A stretch of DNA of 64,000 bases. Origin: Sphingomonas palmae (GTDB taxonomy: Bacteria; Pseudomonadota; Alphaproteobacteria; Sphingomonadales; Sphingomonadaceae). Under the pieces are notes generated by a model. It saw only the letters and a list, made by a program, of their open reading frames with translations. It was not told the origin of the DNA and did not search any database. This document shows, in pieces, positions 41,414 through 50,984 of the stretch. A program made the position numbers and the translations under genes. Location: the NCBI RefSeq assembly GCF_900109565.1, contig NZ_FNZZ01000002.1, positions 617,088-681,087 on the forward strand, given 5' to 3'. The stretch's first letter is position 1. Every line of letters begins with the position of its first letter.

Positions 41414-43681
41414 TCACTGGTGCGTGTCGTAGCGGTCGGCCATCATCACCTTGTTCCACACCGCCACGAAATCGCGCACGAAGCGCGCCTCGCCGGTCGA
41501 CGCGGCATAGACCTCGCTGATCGCGCGCAATTGCGAGTTCGCGCCGAAGATCAGGTCGCAGCGGCTCGCGGTGTAGCGCTGCTCGCCGCTGTCGCGATCA
41601 CGCAACGCGAACGTGTCGCCGTCGCTCTTCGCCCATTCGTAATCCATGCTGGTCACGACCGTGAAGAAGTCGTTCGACAACGCACCGACCCGCTCGGTCA
41701 GCACGCCCGTGTCCGAGCCGTCCCAATTGGCGCCGAGCGCGCGCAGGCCCGCGGTCAGCACCGCCCACTCGGGGGCGCTCAGGCCGAGCAGATTGGCGCG
41801 ATCGAGGAACATCTGCTCGGGTGCGATCTTGCCGCCGGTCACGTCCTCGAACCGATCGTCGACATAGTTGCGGAAGCCGTCGACCATCGGGCGCAGCCAC
41901 TCAAAACTGTCGGCGTCGGTGCGATCGTCGGTCGTGTCCATCCGCCCGGGCGTGAACGGCACGTCGACCGTGTGGCCGCCGTCCGCCGCCGCACGCTCCA
42001 CCGCCGCGCAGCCGCCCAGCACGATCAGGTCGGCGAGCGAGACGCGCTTGCCGCCAGCGGCTTTGGCATTGAACTCGTCCGCGATCCCGCGCAGCCGCTC
42101 GACCACCGGCATCGCGCGCCGGTTGACTGCCCAGTCCTTCTGCGGCGCGAGCGCGATCCGCGCGCCGTTCGCCCCGCCGCGCTTGTCGGTGTCGCGGTAG
42201 GTCGACGCGGCGGAAAAAGCGGTAAAGGCGAGGTCGGACACCGACACGCCGCTGCCCAGGATCGCCTGCTTCAACTGCGCGACGTCGCCCGCGTCGATCA
42301 ACGGGTGGTCGACCGGCGGGATCGGGTCCTGCCACAGCAGATCGTCCTCGATCGTCCGCTCTTCGCCCAGGTACCGCTCCTTCGGCCCCATGTCGCGGTG
42401 CGTCAGCTTGTACCACGCCTTCGAGAATTGCAGCGTGAAGTAATCGAAATCGGCCAGGAACCGCTCGCAGATCGGGCGATAGACGGGGTCGTCCTTCAAT
42501 GCGATGTCGCTGGTCATCATCATCAGCGGGTGCGTCTTGCCCGGAATATGCGCGTCGGGGGTGCGCGGTGCGTCCGGGTCCTTGGGCGTCCATTGCAGCG
42601 CGCCCGCCGGGCTCTTGGTCTGCTCCCATTCGAACCTGAACAGGTTCTCCAGGTAGCTGTTGTCCCAGGTCGTCGGATCGGGGGTCCAGCTGCCCTCGAT
42701 GCCGTTGGTCATCGTGTTCTCGGCGTTGCCTGAGCCCTCAGGGTTGTGCCAGCCCAGCCCCATCTGCTCGATCGGTGCCATCTCGGGCGGCGCGCCGATG
42801 CGGTCGGGCGCGACCATGCCGTGGCTCTTGCCGAAGGCGTGCCCGCCCGCGATCAGCGCCACCGTCTCCTCGTCGTTCATCGCCATGCGCGTGAAGGCAA
42901 TGCGGATGTCACGCGCGGATTCGAGCGGGTCGCCGCTCTTGTTCGGACCTTCGGGATCGACGTAAATGATCGCTTGGTTGGTCGCGGCGAGCGGCTGTTC
43001 CAGGTCATAGTCCGCGTCGCCGTTCTCCCCACGCCAGCGCTTCGAGCGGTCGGTCATCTTGTCGAACGATTCGACCGTGGACATGTTGACGTATTCGGGA
43101 CCCCAATAGGTCGCGTCGTCCGCTTCCCACGCGTCGTGCCGTCCGCCGGCATAGCCGTAGGTCGGGAAGTTCATGATCTCCAGCGCGCAATTGCCGACCA
43201 GCACCATCAGGTCGCCCCACGACAGCGCGTCGCCGTATTTCTGCTTGATCGGCCAGATCAGCCGGCGCGACTTGTCGGTGTTGCCATTGTCCCACCAGCT
43301 GTCGATCGGGGCGAAGCGCTGCATCGCCTCGCCCGCACCGCCGCGCCCGTCCGCGATGCGGTAGGTGCCCGCCGCGTGCCACGCCATGCGGATCATCTGC
43401 GGGCCGTAATTGCCGTAATCGGACGGCCACCACGACACCGATGTCTGCAGGAACTGCTTGATCTCGGCCTTGAGCGCCTGGAGGTCGATCGCCTCGAACG
43501 CCGCCTTGTAGTCGAATTCCTCGCCCAGCGGATTGGCGCGCGGACCGTTGCGGTGAAGCTGCTCGACCCGCAGGCGGTTGGGATACCAGTCCTGCAACGT
43601 CGGCTTGCTGCCGAACGCCCCGCCCAGCCGGTCGCCGCCGAACGGACACTTGCCCGCCAGTACGTCCTTATAGTCTTCCAT
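41414..43681 (-). CDS. katG: Catalase-peroxidase
   Basis: 755 residues, a complete haem catalase-peroxidase that removes hydrogen peroxide. The N-terminal haem domain has [11 protein letters not shown] with distal Arg, Trp and His; I-Y-V-D-P-E-G-P supplies the Tyr and [12 protein letters not shown] the Met of the Met-Tyr-Trp adduct; [10 protein letters not shown] contains the proximal His. The second, inactive half is intact. AGGA is better spaced for the second ATG (43681) than for the one at 43684. No adjacent oxyR was seen. Confidence 0.96.
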   Translation of the reverse strand: MEDYKDVLAGKCPFGGDRLGGAFGSKPTLQDWYPNRLRVEQLHRNGPRANPLGEEFDYKAAFEAIDLQALKAEIKQFLQTSVSWWPSDYGNYGPQMIRMAWHAAGTYRIADGRGGAGEAMQRFAPIDSWWDNGNTDKSRRLIWPIKQKYGDALSWGDLMVLVGNCALEIMNFPTYGYAGGRHDAWEADDATYWGPEYVNMSTVESFDKMTDRSKRWRGENGDADYDLEQPLAATNQAIIYVDPEGPNKSGDPLESARDIRIAFTRMAMNDEETVALIAGGHAFGKSHGMVAPDRIGAPPEMAPIEQMGLGWHNPEGSGNAENTMTNGIEGSWTPDPTTWDNSYLENLFRFEWEQTKSPAGALQWTPKDPDAPRTPDAHIPGKTHPLMMMTSDIALKDDPVYRPICERFLADFDYFTLQFSKAWYKLTHRDMGPKERYLGEERTIEDDLLWQDPIPPVDHPLIDAGDVAQLKQAILGSGVSVSDLAFTAFSAASTYRDTDKRGGANGARIALAPQKDWAVNRRAMPVVERLRGIADEFNAKAAGGKRVSLADLIVLGGCAAVERAAADGGHTVDVPFTPGRMDTTDDRTDADSFEWLRPMVDGFRNYVDDRFEDVTGGKIAPEQMFLDRANLLGLSAPEWAVLTAGLRALGANWDGSDTGVLTERVGALSNDFFTVVTSMDYEWAKSDGDTFALRDRDSGEQRYTASRCDLIFGANSQLRAISEVYAASTGEARFVRDFVAVWNKVMMADRYDTHQ

Positions 43682-43684
43682 CAT

Positions 43685-44023
43685 CGATCCTCGGTGTTGA
43701 AGCAGGTGTTCGGGTTCAAGCGGTGGGCATCACCCATCCCCACGGTCACGCGTCCGTCCCGCGCAGTCTCCGGACGAAGACACGCAAACGCTCACCGATC
43801 GGGCTGCGGGATTGATCCACATCAGTCTCCAACGCGGTGCAGCCGTGTTGGTTCGCTAAATTCGCGTTCAGCCAAACATCATGGCGGCCGCACAGAATCT
43901 CGCTATTTCGGTGAGTGGTCGGACGAGCGTCAGTCGGAACGGCGCGGACGGATTGCGACGCCCCGCCGAGCACCTGTCAGAGCGCGCGCGCCGCGCCTCG
44001 TGTTGGTCACGAAGGCCGCGGCC
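43685..44023. promoter_or_regulatory. katG upstream region with an FNR/FixK-like box
   Basis: 339 bases without a supported gene between katG and the DUF427 gene. TTGAT-CCAC-ATCAG at 43812-43825 matches nine of ten positions of the FNR/FixK consensus (TTGAT-N4-ATCAA). It lies about 130 bases before katG on the same strand side. Whether it controls katG is not known; the rest is unremarkable. Confidence 0.4.
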
Positions 44024-44533
44024 TCACCACCCCATGCTGCCATGCACGCCCTTGAACGGGCCGGCCAGGTCCGACGTGATCCACCCGCCATAGAAGCCGC
44101 CGGGCTGCGGACGAACCTGCTCGCCGTCGACGGTGCAGTGATCGAGCGGGGCGGCGTAGAAGGCGACGTGATCGCGCAGCGCCGCGAAGGCGGGCGTCGG
44201 CGCCGGGTAGCTCCACGCCACATCGCGCAGCAGCTCGCCGTCGACTGCCAGGTGCCAGTAGACCGCGTGCCCCTTCCACTCGCAGAACGACCACCGCTCC
44301 GACGGGCGCAGCAGGCCCGCCGTCACGTCGGCGGGCGGCAGGTACCAGCTCGGCGGGTGGCTCGTCTCCAGCGTGCGCACGGCGGCACGCGTGTCGGCGA
44401 CGAGGACACCGCGGTGCTCGATGCGGACGTGCCGGTCGCTTCGCTCGGCGACCGCCGGGCGGGGATAGCGCCAGACGCTTTCCTGGCCGGGCGCGACGGG
44501 ATCGGGCGCCACGGGATCGGGCGGCGGCCTCAC
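44024..44533 (-). CDS. DUF427 family protein
   Basis: 169 residues. R-V-x-I-E-H-x-G-V-L-V-A-D-T, W-Y-L-P-P-A-D-V, F-C-E-W-K-G-H-A-V-Y-W-H and D-V-A-W-S-Y-P-A-P are DUF427 signatures, in a small beta-tent protein of unknown activity. GTG at 44533 overlaps the upstream stop (GTGA) and gives a short Pro-rich N-terminus. It is the last gene of a three-gene minus-strand operon. Confidence 0.82.
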   Translation of the reverse strand: MRPPPDPVAPDPVAPGQESVWRYPRPAVAERSDRHVRIEHRGVLVADTRAAVRTLETSHPPSWYLPPADVTAGLLRPSERWSFCEWKGHAVYWHLAVDGELLRDVAWSYPAPTPAFAALRDHVAFYAAPLDHCTVDGEQVRPQPGGFYGGWITSDLAGPFKGVHGSMGW

Positions 44534-44892
44534 GCGCGCGCCTCCCGGCGTGCCAGCCAACGCTGCAGGTGCGGCCGGACGTGGAGGAAGCGCCGGTACA
44601 GATGCTCCAGCAGCGACAGCACCAATCGGCTGCGTGCCGCCTCGCCCAACGGCCGCAACGCCGGGATCGCGCGCCACATCGCGGCGAACGCGGCCGCGCC
44701 CGACAACAACGGCCCGTCCGCCTCGCGCGCATGGAAGCGCGCCAGCATCTCCGCGCGATCGAGCGGACAGGTAGCAGGGCCGACCACGTCAACGAACGTG
44801 ATCGCACCGCGCGTGTCGAGCCGGCGCATCAGCGCGATCTCACGCGAGCAGAGCGGGCAGTCGCCGTCGTGCCAGACGGTAACACGGTTCAT
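44530..44892 (-). CDS. DCC family thiol-disulfide oxidoreductase (DUF393)
   Basis: 120 residues. W-H-D-G-D-C-P-L-C-S-R-E-I holds the C-x-x-C motif at the N-terminus typical of the DCC family, predicted thioredoxin-like redox proteins. D-V-V-G-P follows and the C-terminal half is helical. Its ATG overlaps the upstream monooxygenase stop (ATGA), and its stop overlaps the DUF427 start, so all three are co-translated. Confidence 0.85.
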   Translation of the reverse strand: MNRVTVWHDGDCPLCSREIALMRRLDTRGAITFVDVVGPATCPLDRAEMLARFHAREADGPLLSGAAAFAAMWRAIPALRPLGEAARSRLVLSLLEHLYRRFLHVRPHLQRWLARREARA

Positions 44893-46214
44893 CGTCCCTC
44901 CATCCCATCATGCAGGCTCCGCGCGACGAGGAGAGTTGCCAGACCAACACCGGCGACGATCGCTAGCAACGGCAACAGGCGGTTGTGCGAAGGCTCGCCG
45001 ACGGCGACCGGCAGTGTCCCGGACGCCGGCGCATCGTAGCGCGACAGATCGACGTCCTTCGACTTCCCGCCGAACAGCTTGCTGGCAACGTCGCGCACGG
45101 CGGGGCGGCTCGCCACGTTCAGCACGCCGTGCAGCACCCGAATGCCGAGCCGGCTGTGCGGGTTCGCCAGCCGCGGCGCGATCTTCGGCACGCCCTGCGC
45201 ATCCTCGACCATCGGGCGCATGACCCGCTCATAGGCCTCGAGCGCCGCCGGCACGTCGGCCGATCGGATCAGCTCCTGCGCCAGCACGTAAGCGCCGGTT
45301 ACCGCCAGCGTCGTGCCGTAGCCCGCGATCGGGGTCGCGCACCACGCCGCGTCGCCGGTCAGCACGACGCGCCCGTTCGACCAGCGCGGCATCCGCACCT
45401 GGCGCAGGACATCGAAGTAGAAGTCGTCGGTCGTCTCCATGCCGGCCAGCACGCGATCGCTCTGCCAGCCCGCGTCGGCGAAACGCTCGCGCAACCACGC
45501 TTTCTGCCGCTCGGCATCCCAGTCCTGCTCACCCTCCGGCGACTTCTGCACGGACAGCATCGCGCGCGCGGTGCCGTGCCGGTCGGGGCGGAGCGACACG
45601 CTGCGACCGCTGGGCGCATTGTACCAGCGCCACAGGCGATTATCGTCGGCGCGTCGCGGGATGGTGAAGTAAGCGATCGTCAGGTCCATCCAGCGGGGCT
45701 TGTTCTCGCCCGGAAAGACCAGTTCGCGCGTCGGCGACCCGACGCCCTCGGCGACGATGACCAGATCGTAGCGCTCGACCCCGCCGCCGGCGAAGGTGAC
45801 GGTGGCACCGTCATCGTCCTGCGCGACGGCTGCGATGCTGTCGCCGAACCGGTACGTCGCATTGTCCTTCGCGGGTTCATAGAGCAGCCGCGACAGGTCG
45901 CCGCGCAGGATCTCCATCTCCGCGGTCGGCCCATCGGCGCCGGTGTCGTCGGTCAGGAACAGCGCAGCGACCGTGCCGTCCTCCTCGATCCAGGCAGTGC
46001 CCTCCTCGCCCGTGCCCTGCGCCAGCGCCGCCTGTTCCAGCCCCATGCGGCGCAGCACCTCGCGGCCGACCCCGCGCACGTCGATGTTCTGCCCGCCGTC
46101 GCGAAAGGCCGACGCGCGCTCGACCACGGTGACGTCGAAGCCCGAGCGACCCAGCCACCACGCGACGGTGTTGCCGGCGATACTTCCCCCGGTGATCAGG
46201 ACACGGCGCGACAT
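44889..46214 (-). CDS. FAD-dependent monooxygenase with C-terminal membrane anchor
   Basis: 441 residues. V-L-I-T-G-G-S-I-A-G-N-T is the N-terminal FAD-binding motif and V-L-T-G-D-A-A-W-C-A-T-P-I-A-G-Y-G the second FAD (G-D) motif of aromatic-ring-type hydroxylases. The C-terminus adds a hydrophobic stretch (L-L-P-L-L-A-I-V-A-G-V-G-L-A-T-L-L-V) that reads as a membrane anchor. The start at 46214 is chosen for the canonical N-terminus. Substrate unknown; it heads the DUF393-DUF427 operon. Confidence 0.82.
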   Translation of the reverse strand: MSRRVLITGGSIAGNTVAWWLGRSGFDVTVVERASAFRDGGQNIDVRGVGREVLRRMGLEQAALAQGTGEEGTAWIEEDGTVAALFLTDDTGADGPTAEMEILRGDLSRLLYEPAKDNATYRFGDSIAAVAQDDDGATVTFAGGGVERYDLVIVAEGVGSPTRELVFPGENKPRWMDLTIAYFTIPRRADDNRLWRWYNAPSGRSVSLRPDRHGTARAMLSVQKSPEGEQDWDAERQKAWLRERFADAGWQSDRVLAGMETTDDFYFDVLRQVRMPRWSNGRVVLTGDAAWCATPIAGYGTTLAVTGAYVLAQELIRSADVPAALEAYERVMRPMVEDAQGVPKIAPRLANPHSRLGIRVLHGVLNVASRPAVRDVASKLFGGKSKDVDLSRYDAPASGTLPVAVGEPSHNRLLPLLAIVAGVGLATLLVARSLHDGMEGR

Positions 46215-46396
46215 CGTTCGACTACTCCTCGCCTGCCAAACAAACGGCAGCGGATAAGTAGCCCGCGAATTTTCTTGCTGAGCGAAGGACGGCGAAGCCC
46301 GCGCCAACGACGGCGCTTCAATCGCAGCCGCTCGGTCTGCCTTCCCCGAAGAACCGGACCTCGTCCCTCAACCCCCTCGTGATCGAACCAACGCTA

Positions 46397-46732
46397 TCAG
46401 CGCTGCTTCTTCGTGATCGTCGCGGTGAAGTCCGGGTCCTTCTTCGCGACCCAGTCGACGAATTTGCGCACGTTCGGATTATCAAGCAGGCCCGCCACCT
46501 CCATCCCGTGCCGCTGAAGTTCGGAATTGGTGAAATTGGCGGTCAGCGTCTGCTGGCAGATCGAATGCATCGGCACGACGTCGCGCCCGCCGCGGCTCTT
46601 CGGCACGGGATGGTGCCAGACGATGGTCTTGCCGGTCGGTCGCCCGCACAGCCAGCAGGGCACCGGCTCGGCCGCTGCCTCCTCTTCCTGCGGGAGGTGA
46701 TCGTAGGGGTCGTGTTTCGAACGTCTGGCCAT
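46397..46732 (-). CDS. HNH endonuclease-like protein
   Basis: 111 residues. C-W-L-C-G-R-P (zinc-knuckle half), then V-W-H-H-P-V-P-K-S-R-G-G-R-D with the catalytic histidines of an HNH/McrA-like fold, and a late N-x-N-V pattern. There is no partner methylase or restriction subunit nearby. Small solo HNH proteins are common in sphingomonads and their role is not settled. Confidence 0.75.
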   Translation of the reverse strand: MARRSKHDPYDHLPQEEEAAAEPVPCWLCGRPTGKTIVWHHPVPKSRGGRDVVPMHSICQQTLTANFTNSELQRHGMEVAGLLDNPNVRKFVDWVAKKDPDFTATITKKQR

Positions 46733-46962
46733 GACTCGATCTTACCGAATGAATTGCGCGCACTTCAGCGCCTAGCGCCGCGCGCCGCTCGGCATCAAGG
46801 CGCTCGGTGCGACGCCGCGAACGTCGGTCCGTCGCGGCGCCGGTGATCAGGATGGGACGCTGCGCTTCGCCGACGCGACCATCAATCCAGGCGATCGCAT
46901 CGTCGTCGATGTTGAAGCGTCATCATCTTGCCTGCCTGAGAACCGACTTCTGCTGAGCCCGG

Positions 46963-47865
46963 TCAGGCGCTAGCAGGCACCGCATAATCCATCTCGGCAA
47001 GGTCGGTGAGCAGATCGGGCCCGGTCGGCTCCCAGCCGAGGCGTGCGCGCGTCCAGGCATTCGACGCGACCATGTCGAGCCCCGCGAACGGCGCCATCCA
47101 GCCGAAATAATGCTCGACCTCGTCCTTCGCGACCGATCGGACCGGCAGCCCGGTGCCGCGTCCGATCGCCTCGGCGACGGCGCGCGCGGGCACGCCTTCG
47201 TCCGCGCAGGCATGGTAGCGCGCGCCGGGCTCGCCCTTTTCCAGCGCGAGGACGTAGAGTCTCGCCACGTCGCTGACGTGCGCGGCGGCCCAGCGCGTCT
47301 GCCCCTCGCCCAGATAGGCGATCGCCCCGGCCCGCCGCGCTTCGGCGATCAGCGGCGTGATCAGCCCCGCCTTGGTGGTGTCGTGCACCTGCGGAAGCCG
47401 GATCGTGCGGACGTCGATGCGCCGCGCGGTCAGCGCCGCGCCGGCGAGTTCGGTCGCGATGCGCGGGTTCGCGTGGTGCGGATTGAGGACATCCTCGGTC
47501 GCCACGCCGCCGCCAAGTGGCGTGCCGATGCCGACGCCCGAGGTGATGAGCAGCGGCTTGCGCGTCCCTTCCAGCGCCCGGCCCATCGCGGCGATGTTGC
47601 GCTCGTCCTTCCTGGTGTTCTCGACGAAGGTGTTGAAGTTGTGATCGAAGGCGCAGTGGATCACCGCGTCGGCCGCCGCCGCGCCGCTCGCGAGCGTTTC
47701 GGGTTGCTCAAGATCGCCGCGGTGGACCTCGGCACCCGCCGCCTCGAGCTGCCGCGCGCCCGCTTCGGAGCGGGTGAGGCCCAGCACCTGGTGACCGCGG
47801 CCGAGCAGTTCGGGGATGAGGTGCGAACCGATGAAGCCGGTCGCACCGGTCAGGAACACGCGCAT
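46963..47865 (-). CDS. NAD-dependent epimerase/dehydratase (atypical SDR)
   Basis: 300 residues. V-F-L-T-G-A-T-G-F-I-G-S-H opens a Rossmann domain; D-A-V-I-H-C-A-F-D-H-N-F and S-G-V-G-I-G-T follow in place of the usual active-site block, as in the atypical SDR5-like set. The usual Y-x-x-x-K is not obvious. The start at 47865 gives the standard N-terminus after an AAGGAGACTATCC. It is divergent from an HTH regulator 96 bases away, which probably controls it. Confidence 0.82.
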   Translation of the reverse strand: MRVFLTGATGFIGSHLIPELLGRGHQVLGLTRSEAGARQLEAAGAEVHRGDLEQPETLASGAAAADAVIHCAFDHNFNTFVENTRKDERNIAAMGRALEGTRKPLLITSGVGIGTPLGGGVATEDVLNPHHANPRIATELAGAALTARRIDVRTIRLPQVHDTTKAGLITPLIAEARRAGAIAYLGEGQTRWAAAHVSDVARLYVLALEKGEPGARYHACADEGVPARAVAEAIGRGTGLPVRSVAKDEVEHYFGWMAPFAGLDMVASNAWTRARLGWEPTGPDLLTDLAEMDYAVPASA

Positions 47866-47961
47866 GGATAGTCTCCTTCTCGTCGCAGGAGGATGTCGCA
47901 CCCGGCTGAAGCGTGTTAAAGTAGTGACGTTATCATGGTATACCGGCCAACAGGATCAGTC

Positions 47962-48798
47962 ATGGCCAGCGAAGCGTCCAATCTGCTCGGCAGCTATCTG
48001 CGTGATCGTCGCGCGCGTCTCGACCCAGCCACCTTCGGCTTTCCCGGTGGCAGGCGGCGCACGCCGGGGCTGCGCCGCGAGGAAGTGGCGAGCCGCGCCA
48101 ACATCAGCGCGACCTGGTACACCTGGCTCGAACAGGGGCGTGGGGGCGCTCCTTCCGCCGACGTGCTCGATCGCCTCGCCAAGGGGCTGATGCTGACCGA
48201 GCCCGAGCGCGAGCACCTCTACATGCTCGGCCTCGGGCGTTTGCCAGAGGCGCATTATCGACCGGTCGACGGCATCACGCCGCGGCTGCAGCGCGTGCTC
48301 GACGGCATGCCGCTCAGCCCCGCGATCATCAAGACCGCGATGTGGGACGTGGTCGGCTGGAACCGCGCCGCCGCGGCGCTGCTGACCGACTATGCACTGC
48401 TGCCGCCCGAGGGGCGCAACATCTTGCGGCTGATGTTCACAGGCGACCGGGGCCGCCGTCGCAACGAGGATTGGGGCAGCGTCGCGCGGTTCGTGGTCGG
48501 TGCGTTCCGCGCCGACATGGCGAGGGCCGGCGCGCACGGCAGCGCAGGCGCCGCGAGACTGGTCGAGGAATTGAGCCAGCTCAGCCCGGAGTTCGCCGCC
48601 TTGTGGCAGGACAACGAGGTCGTCGCGCACAGCGAAGGCGTGAAGCGGATTCGCCACGCCGAGGTCGGATCGGTGAAGCTCGAATTCTCATCCTTCGCGG
48701 TCGAGGGCAGACCGGAGCTGGGGATGATCGTCTACAATCCGGCGACGTCGGTCGATGCGAACAAGGTCCGCTTGCTGGTCGACGCGGCGGCGGGCTGA
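47962..48798 (+). CDS. HTH (XRE/MmyB-like) transcriptional regulator
   Basis: 278 residues. An N-terminal helix-turn-helix of the HTH_31 kind (L-R-R-E-E-V-A-S-R-A-N-I-S-A-T-W-Y-T-W-L-E-Q-G-R) is followed by the MmyB-like ligand-binding region, with W-D-V-V-G-W-N-R-A-A and W-Q-D-N-E-V in the second half. Such regulators often repress a divergent oxidoreductase gene. An in-frame ATG at 47935 is also possible. G-G-T-A-T-A-C-C at 47937-47944 is a short palindrome in the start region. Confidence 0.85.
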   Translation: MASEASNLLGSYLRDRRARLDPATFGFPGGRRRTPGLRREEVASRANISATWYTWLEQGRGGAPSADVLDRLAKGLMLTEPEREHLYMLGLGRLPEAHYRPVDGITPRLQRVLDGMPLSPAIIKTAMWDVVGWNRAAAALLTDYALLPPEGRNILRLMFTGDRGRRRNEDWGSVARFVVGAFRADMARAGAHGSAGAARLVEELSQLSPEFAALWQDNEVVAHSEGVKRIRHAEVGSVKLEFSSFAVEGRPELGMIVYNPATSVDANKVRLLVDAAAG

Positions 48799-48814
48799 GT
48801 GGTCCGCGGTCGGG

Positions 48815-49717
48815 TCACTTCAACGCTCTGACGTAGTCGACGAAGGCGCGCAGCGGCGGTGGCACCAGCCGCCGCTGCGAATAATAAAGGAACGGACCGG
48901 AAAAGGACTGCCACCAGTCCGTCAGCACTGGCTCCAGCGCGCCCGAGGCGAAATGGGGCGCCAGCCAGTCCTCGAACAGGTGGATCACCCCGGCACCACC
49001 GATCGCTGCATCCACCGCCAGGTCCATCGCGCCACCGACCCGTACGATCAGCCGGCTGGCGGGTTCGACCTTGACCACTTCGCCGTCGCGCTCGAACTCC
49101 CACGGCGCGGTCAGCGCGCCGCTGGCGAAGCGGCCGAGGATACCGTCGTGGTTGAGCAGATCGCGCGGGTGCGACGGTCGTCCGCGCCGGTCGAGATAGG
49201 CCGGCGACGCGGCGGTGGCGAAGCGTTGCACCCGCGGGCCGATCGGGATCGCGATCATGTCCTGTGCCAGCCGCTCGTCGTAGCGGATGCCCGCGTCGCT
49301 GCCGGCGGCGAGCACGTCGACGAAGCCGTCCTCGGCGTCGACCTCGACGCGGATGTCGGGATAGGCGGCGAGGAAGCCCGGCAAGATGGTGGGTAGCACC
49401 AGCCGCGCGGCGCTGACCGGCACGTTCAGCCGCAGCGTGCCCGCCGGTCGCCCCTTCAACTCGTCGACGACGCGTAGCGCGGCCTCGACCTCGGCCATAG
49501 CAGGACCCAGCCGCTCGATCAGGCGCTGCCCCGCCTCGGTCGGCGTGACGCTCCTGGTGGTGCGGTGAAGCAGCCGTACGCCGAGCCGCTCCTCCAGCCG
49601 GCGTACCGCCTCGCTCATCGTCGAGGCGCTCGCCCCGCTGCTCCGCCCCGCCTCGCGGAAACCTCCCGCCCTGGCCACCGCCAGCAGCGTTTGAACATCG
49701 GAGAGATCGGCGGGCAT
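48815..49717 (-). CDS. LysR family transcriptional regulator
   Basis: 300 residues. The HTH starts with L-S-D-V-Q-T-L-L-A-V-A-R-A-G-G-F-R-E-A-G and the recognition helix A-S-T-M-S-E-A-V-R-R-L-E-E-R-L-G-V-R-L-L-H-R-T-T-R. Residues ~90-290 form the LysR co-inducer domain. It is divergent from the aldo-keto reductase with a 94-base control region and probably governs it. Confidence 0.9.
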   Translation of the reverse strand: MPADLSDVQTLLAVARAGGFREAGRSSGASASTMSEAVRRLEERLGVRLLHRTTRSVTPTEAGQRLIERLGPAMAEVEAALRVVDELKGRPAGTLRLNVPVSAARLVLPTILPGFLAAYPDIRVEVDAEDGFVDVLAAGSDAGIRYDERLAQDMIAIPIGPRVQRFATAASPAYLDRRGRPSHPRDLLNHDGILGRFASGALTAPWEFERDGEVVKVEPASRLIVRVGGAMDLAVDAAIGGAGVIHLFEDWLAPHFASGALEPVLTDWWQSFSGPFLYYSQRRLVPPPLRAFVDYVRALK

Positions 49718-49726
49718 TGTACAATT

Positions 49727-49747
49727 ATCCGAACAGGTCGTACGGAT
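49727..49747. promoter_or_regulatory. LysR-type operator candidate
   Basis: ATCCG-N11-CGGAT is a perfect five-base inverted repeat with the 11-base spacer expected for LysR-type sites, located between the divergent LysR and aldo-keto reductase genes, close to the lysR start. Confidence 0.5.
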
Positions 49748-49811
49748 CGTGCCCGCTAATCATGCGAATGTCATGCGCCTAGATCGTGGTCACGCTTCAA
49801 GGAGAACGACC

Positions 49812-50675
49812 ATGCGCACGATTGACCACGCAGGAACCTACACCCTCGGCGACCGACAGGTCCGCCGGCTCGGCTACGGCGCGATGCAGCTCGCGGGACC
49901 GGGCGTCTTCGGGCCACCGCGCGACCGCGACGCCGCGCTCGCGGTGCTGCGCGAGGCGGTGGCGTCGGGGGTCGACCACATCGACACCAGCGACTTCTAC
50001 GGTCCCCACGTCACCAATCAGCTGATCCACGAGGCGTTGTCGCCCTATTCCGACGACCTCGTCATCGTCACTAAGGTCGGCGCCACGCGCGGCGCGGATG
50101 CGTCGTGGAACCCGGCGCAGGAGCCCGCGCAGCTCCGCGCCGCGGTGCATGACAATCTGCGCAACCTCGGTCTGGAGCGCTTGGACGTCGTCAACTTCCG
50201 CATCCATCCGGGCCACCTCGGCCGCGGCGATCACTCGATCGCCGACAGCTTCGAGGCGATGGCGGAGATGCAGACGGAAGGATTGATCCACCACCTCGGC
50301 ATCAGCAACGCGACGCCTACGCAGGTCGCGGAGGCGCGCGCGATCGCGCCGATCGTCTGCGTGCAGAACGAGTACAACCTCGCCCACCGCGACGACGACG
50401 CGCTGATCGACGAGCTCGCCGCCGACGGCATCGCCTTCGTGCCGTTCTTCCCGCTCGGCGGTTTCAGCCCGCTGCAATCGGCGTCGCTCTCGACCGTCGC
50501 CGAGCGGATCGGCGCCACGCCGATGCAGGTGGCGCTCGCCTGGCTGCTGCGTCGGTCGCCCAACATCCTGCTGATCCCCGGCACGTCGTCGGTGTCGCAC
50601 CTGCGCGAGAACCTCCAGGTCGCCGACATCGAACTGCCCAACGAGGCGATGCGCGCGCTGGACGCGATCCACTAG
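49812..50675 (+). CDS. Aldo/keto reductase
   Basis: 287 residues. H-I-D-T-S-D-F-Y-G carries the catalytic Asp and Tyr, V-T-K-V-G the catalytic Lys, and L-L-R-R-S-P-N-I-L-L-I-P-G-T is the NADPH-site segment of AKRs. It reduces aldehydes or ketones in the cytoplasm. AAGGAGAACGACC precedes the ATG at 49812. Likely a target of the divergent LysR. Confidence 0.9.
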   Translation: MRTIDHAGTYTLGDRQVRRLGYGAMQLAGPGVFGPPRDRDAALAVLREAVASGVDHIDTSDFYGPHVTNQLIHEALSPYSDDLVIVTKVGATRGADASWNPAQEPAQLRAAVHDNLRNLGLERLDVVNFRIHPGHLGRGDHSIADSFEAMAEMQTEGLIHHLGISNATPTQVAEARAIAPIVCVQNEYNLAHRDDDALIDELAADGIAFVPFFPLGGFSPLQSASLSTVAERIGATPMQVALAWLLRRSPNILLIPGTSSVSHLRENLQVADIELPNEAMRALDAIH

Positions 50676-50984
50676 AATCTACGCGGAAGGCGATCCTTCG
50701 TAAAACCAGCCGTCACAGCCAGGTCGCCGCTGTGGCGATGACAGAGTGCGACAGCGGGACTGGAACATTGGTGGGTCCGCCGCCTACCCAATTACCGTTG
50801 TAGACCACTGTTTTCACGCGGTATCATATCGGGTTTTTCGCTCGTGTGCCCCCGTTTATGCCCCCATCGACTCAGGTGAAAAGTTGAACGAGCGGAACGG
50901 CGAAGCTAGCTCGCAAACGCGAGGCATGCTGCTGCCCTACCCGCCGCCGACTACCAACAAGTGCATGTAGTGTGACGAAGCCCT
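50676..50984. other. Gap with GGGGGCA repeats, possible integrase-arm remnant
   Basis: 309 bases with no supported gene. On the minus strand TGGGGGCATAAACGGGGGCAC (near 50852-50872) has two GGGGGCA boxes 11 bases apart, a pattern that often lies upstream of P4/XerC-like integrases in genomic islands. The flanking genes on the right are both fragments. No integrase ORF survives. Confidence 0.35.

Noticed and set aside
46397..46732. HNH protein as part of a restriction or anti-phage system
   Set aside because: No methylase, helicase or other defence gene is adjacent, and the neighbours are ordinary metabolic genes.
46733..46962. Plus-strand frame with DGTLRFADATINPGDRIVVDV-like sequence before the SDR gene
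   Set aside because: It has no start codon with a ribosome site and no recognised family; it may be a relic but cannot be supported as a gene.
50700..50760. Possible tRNA-like fold near the island remnant
   Set aside because: No acceptor stem, T-loop or anticodon arm could be built.
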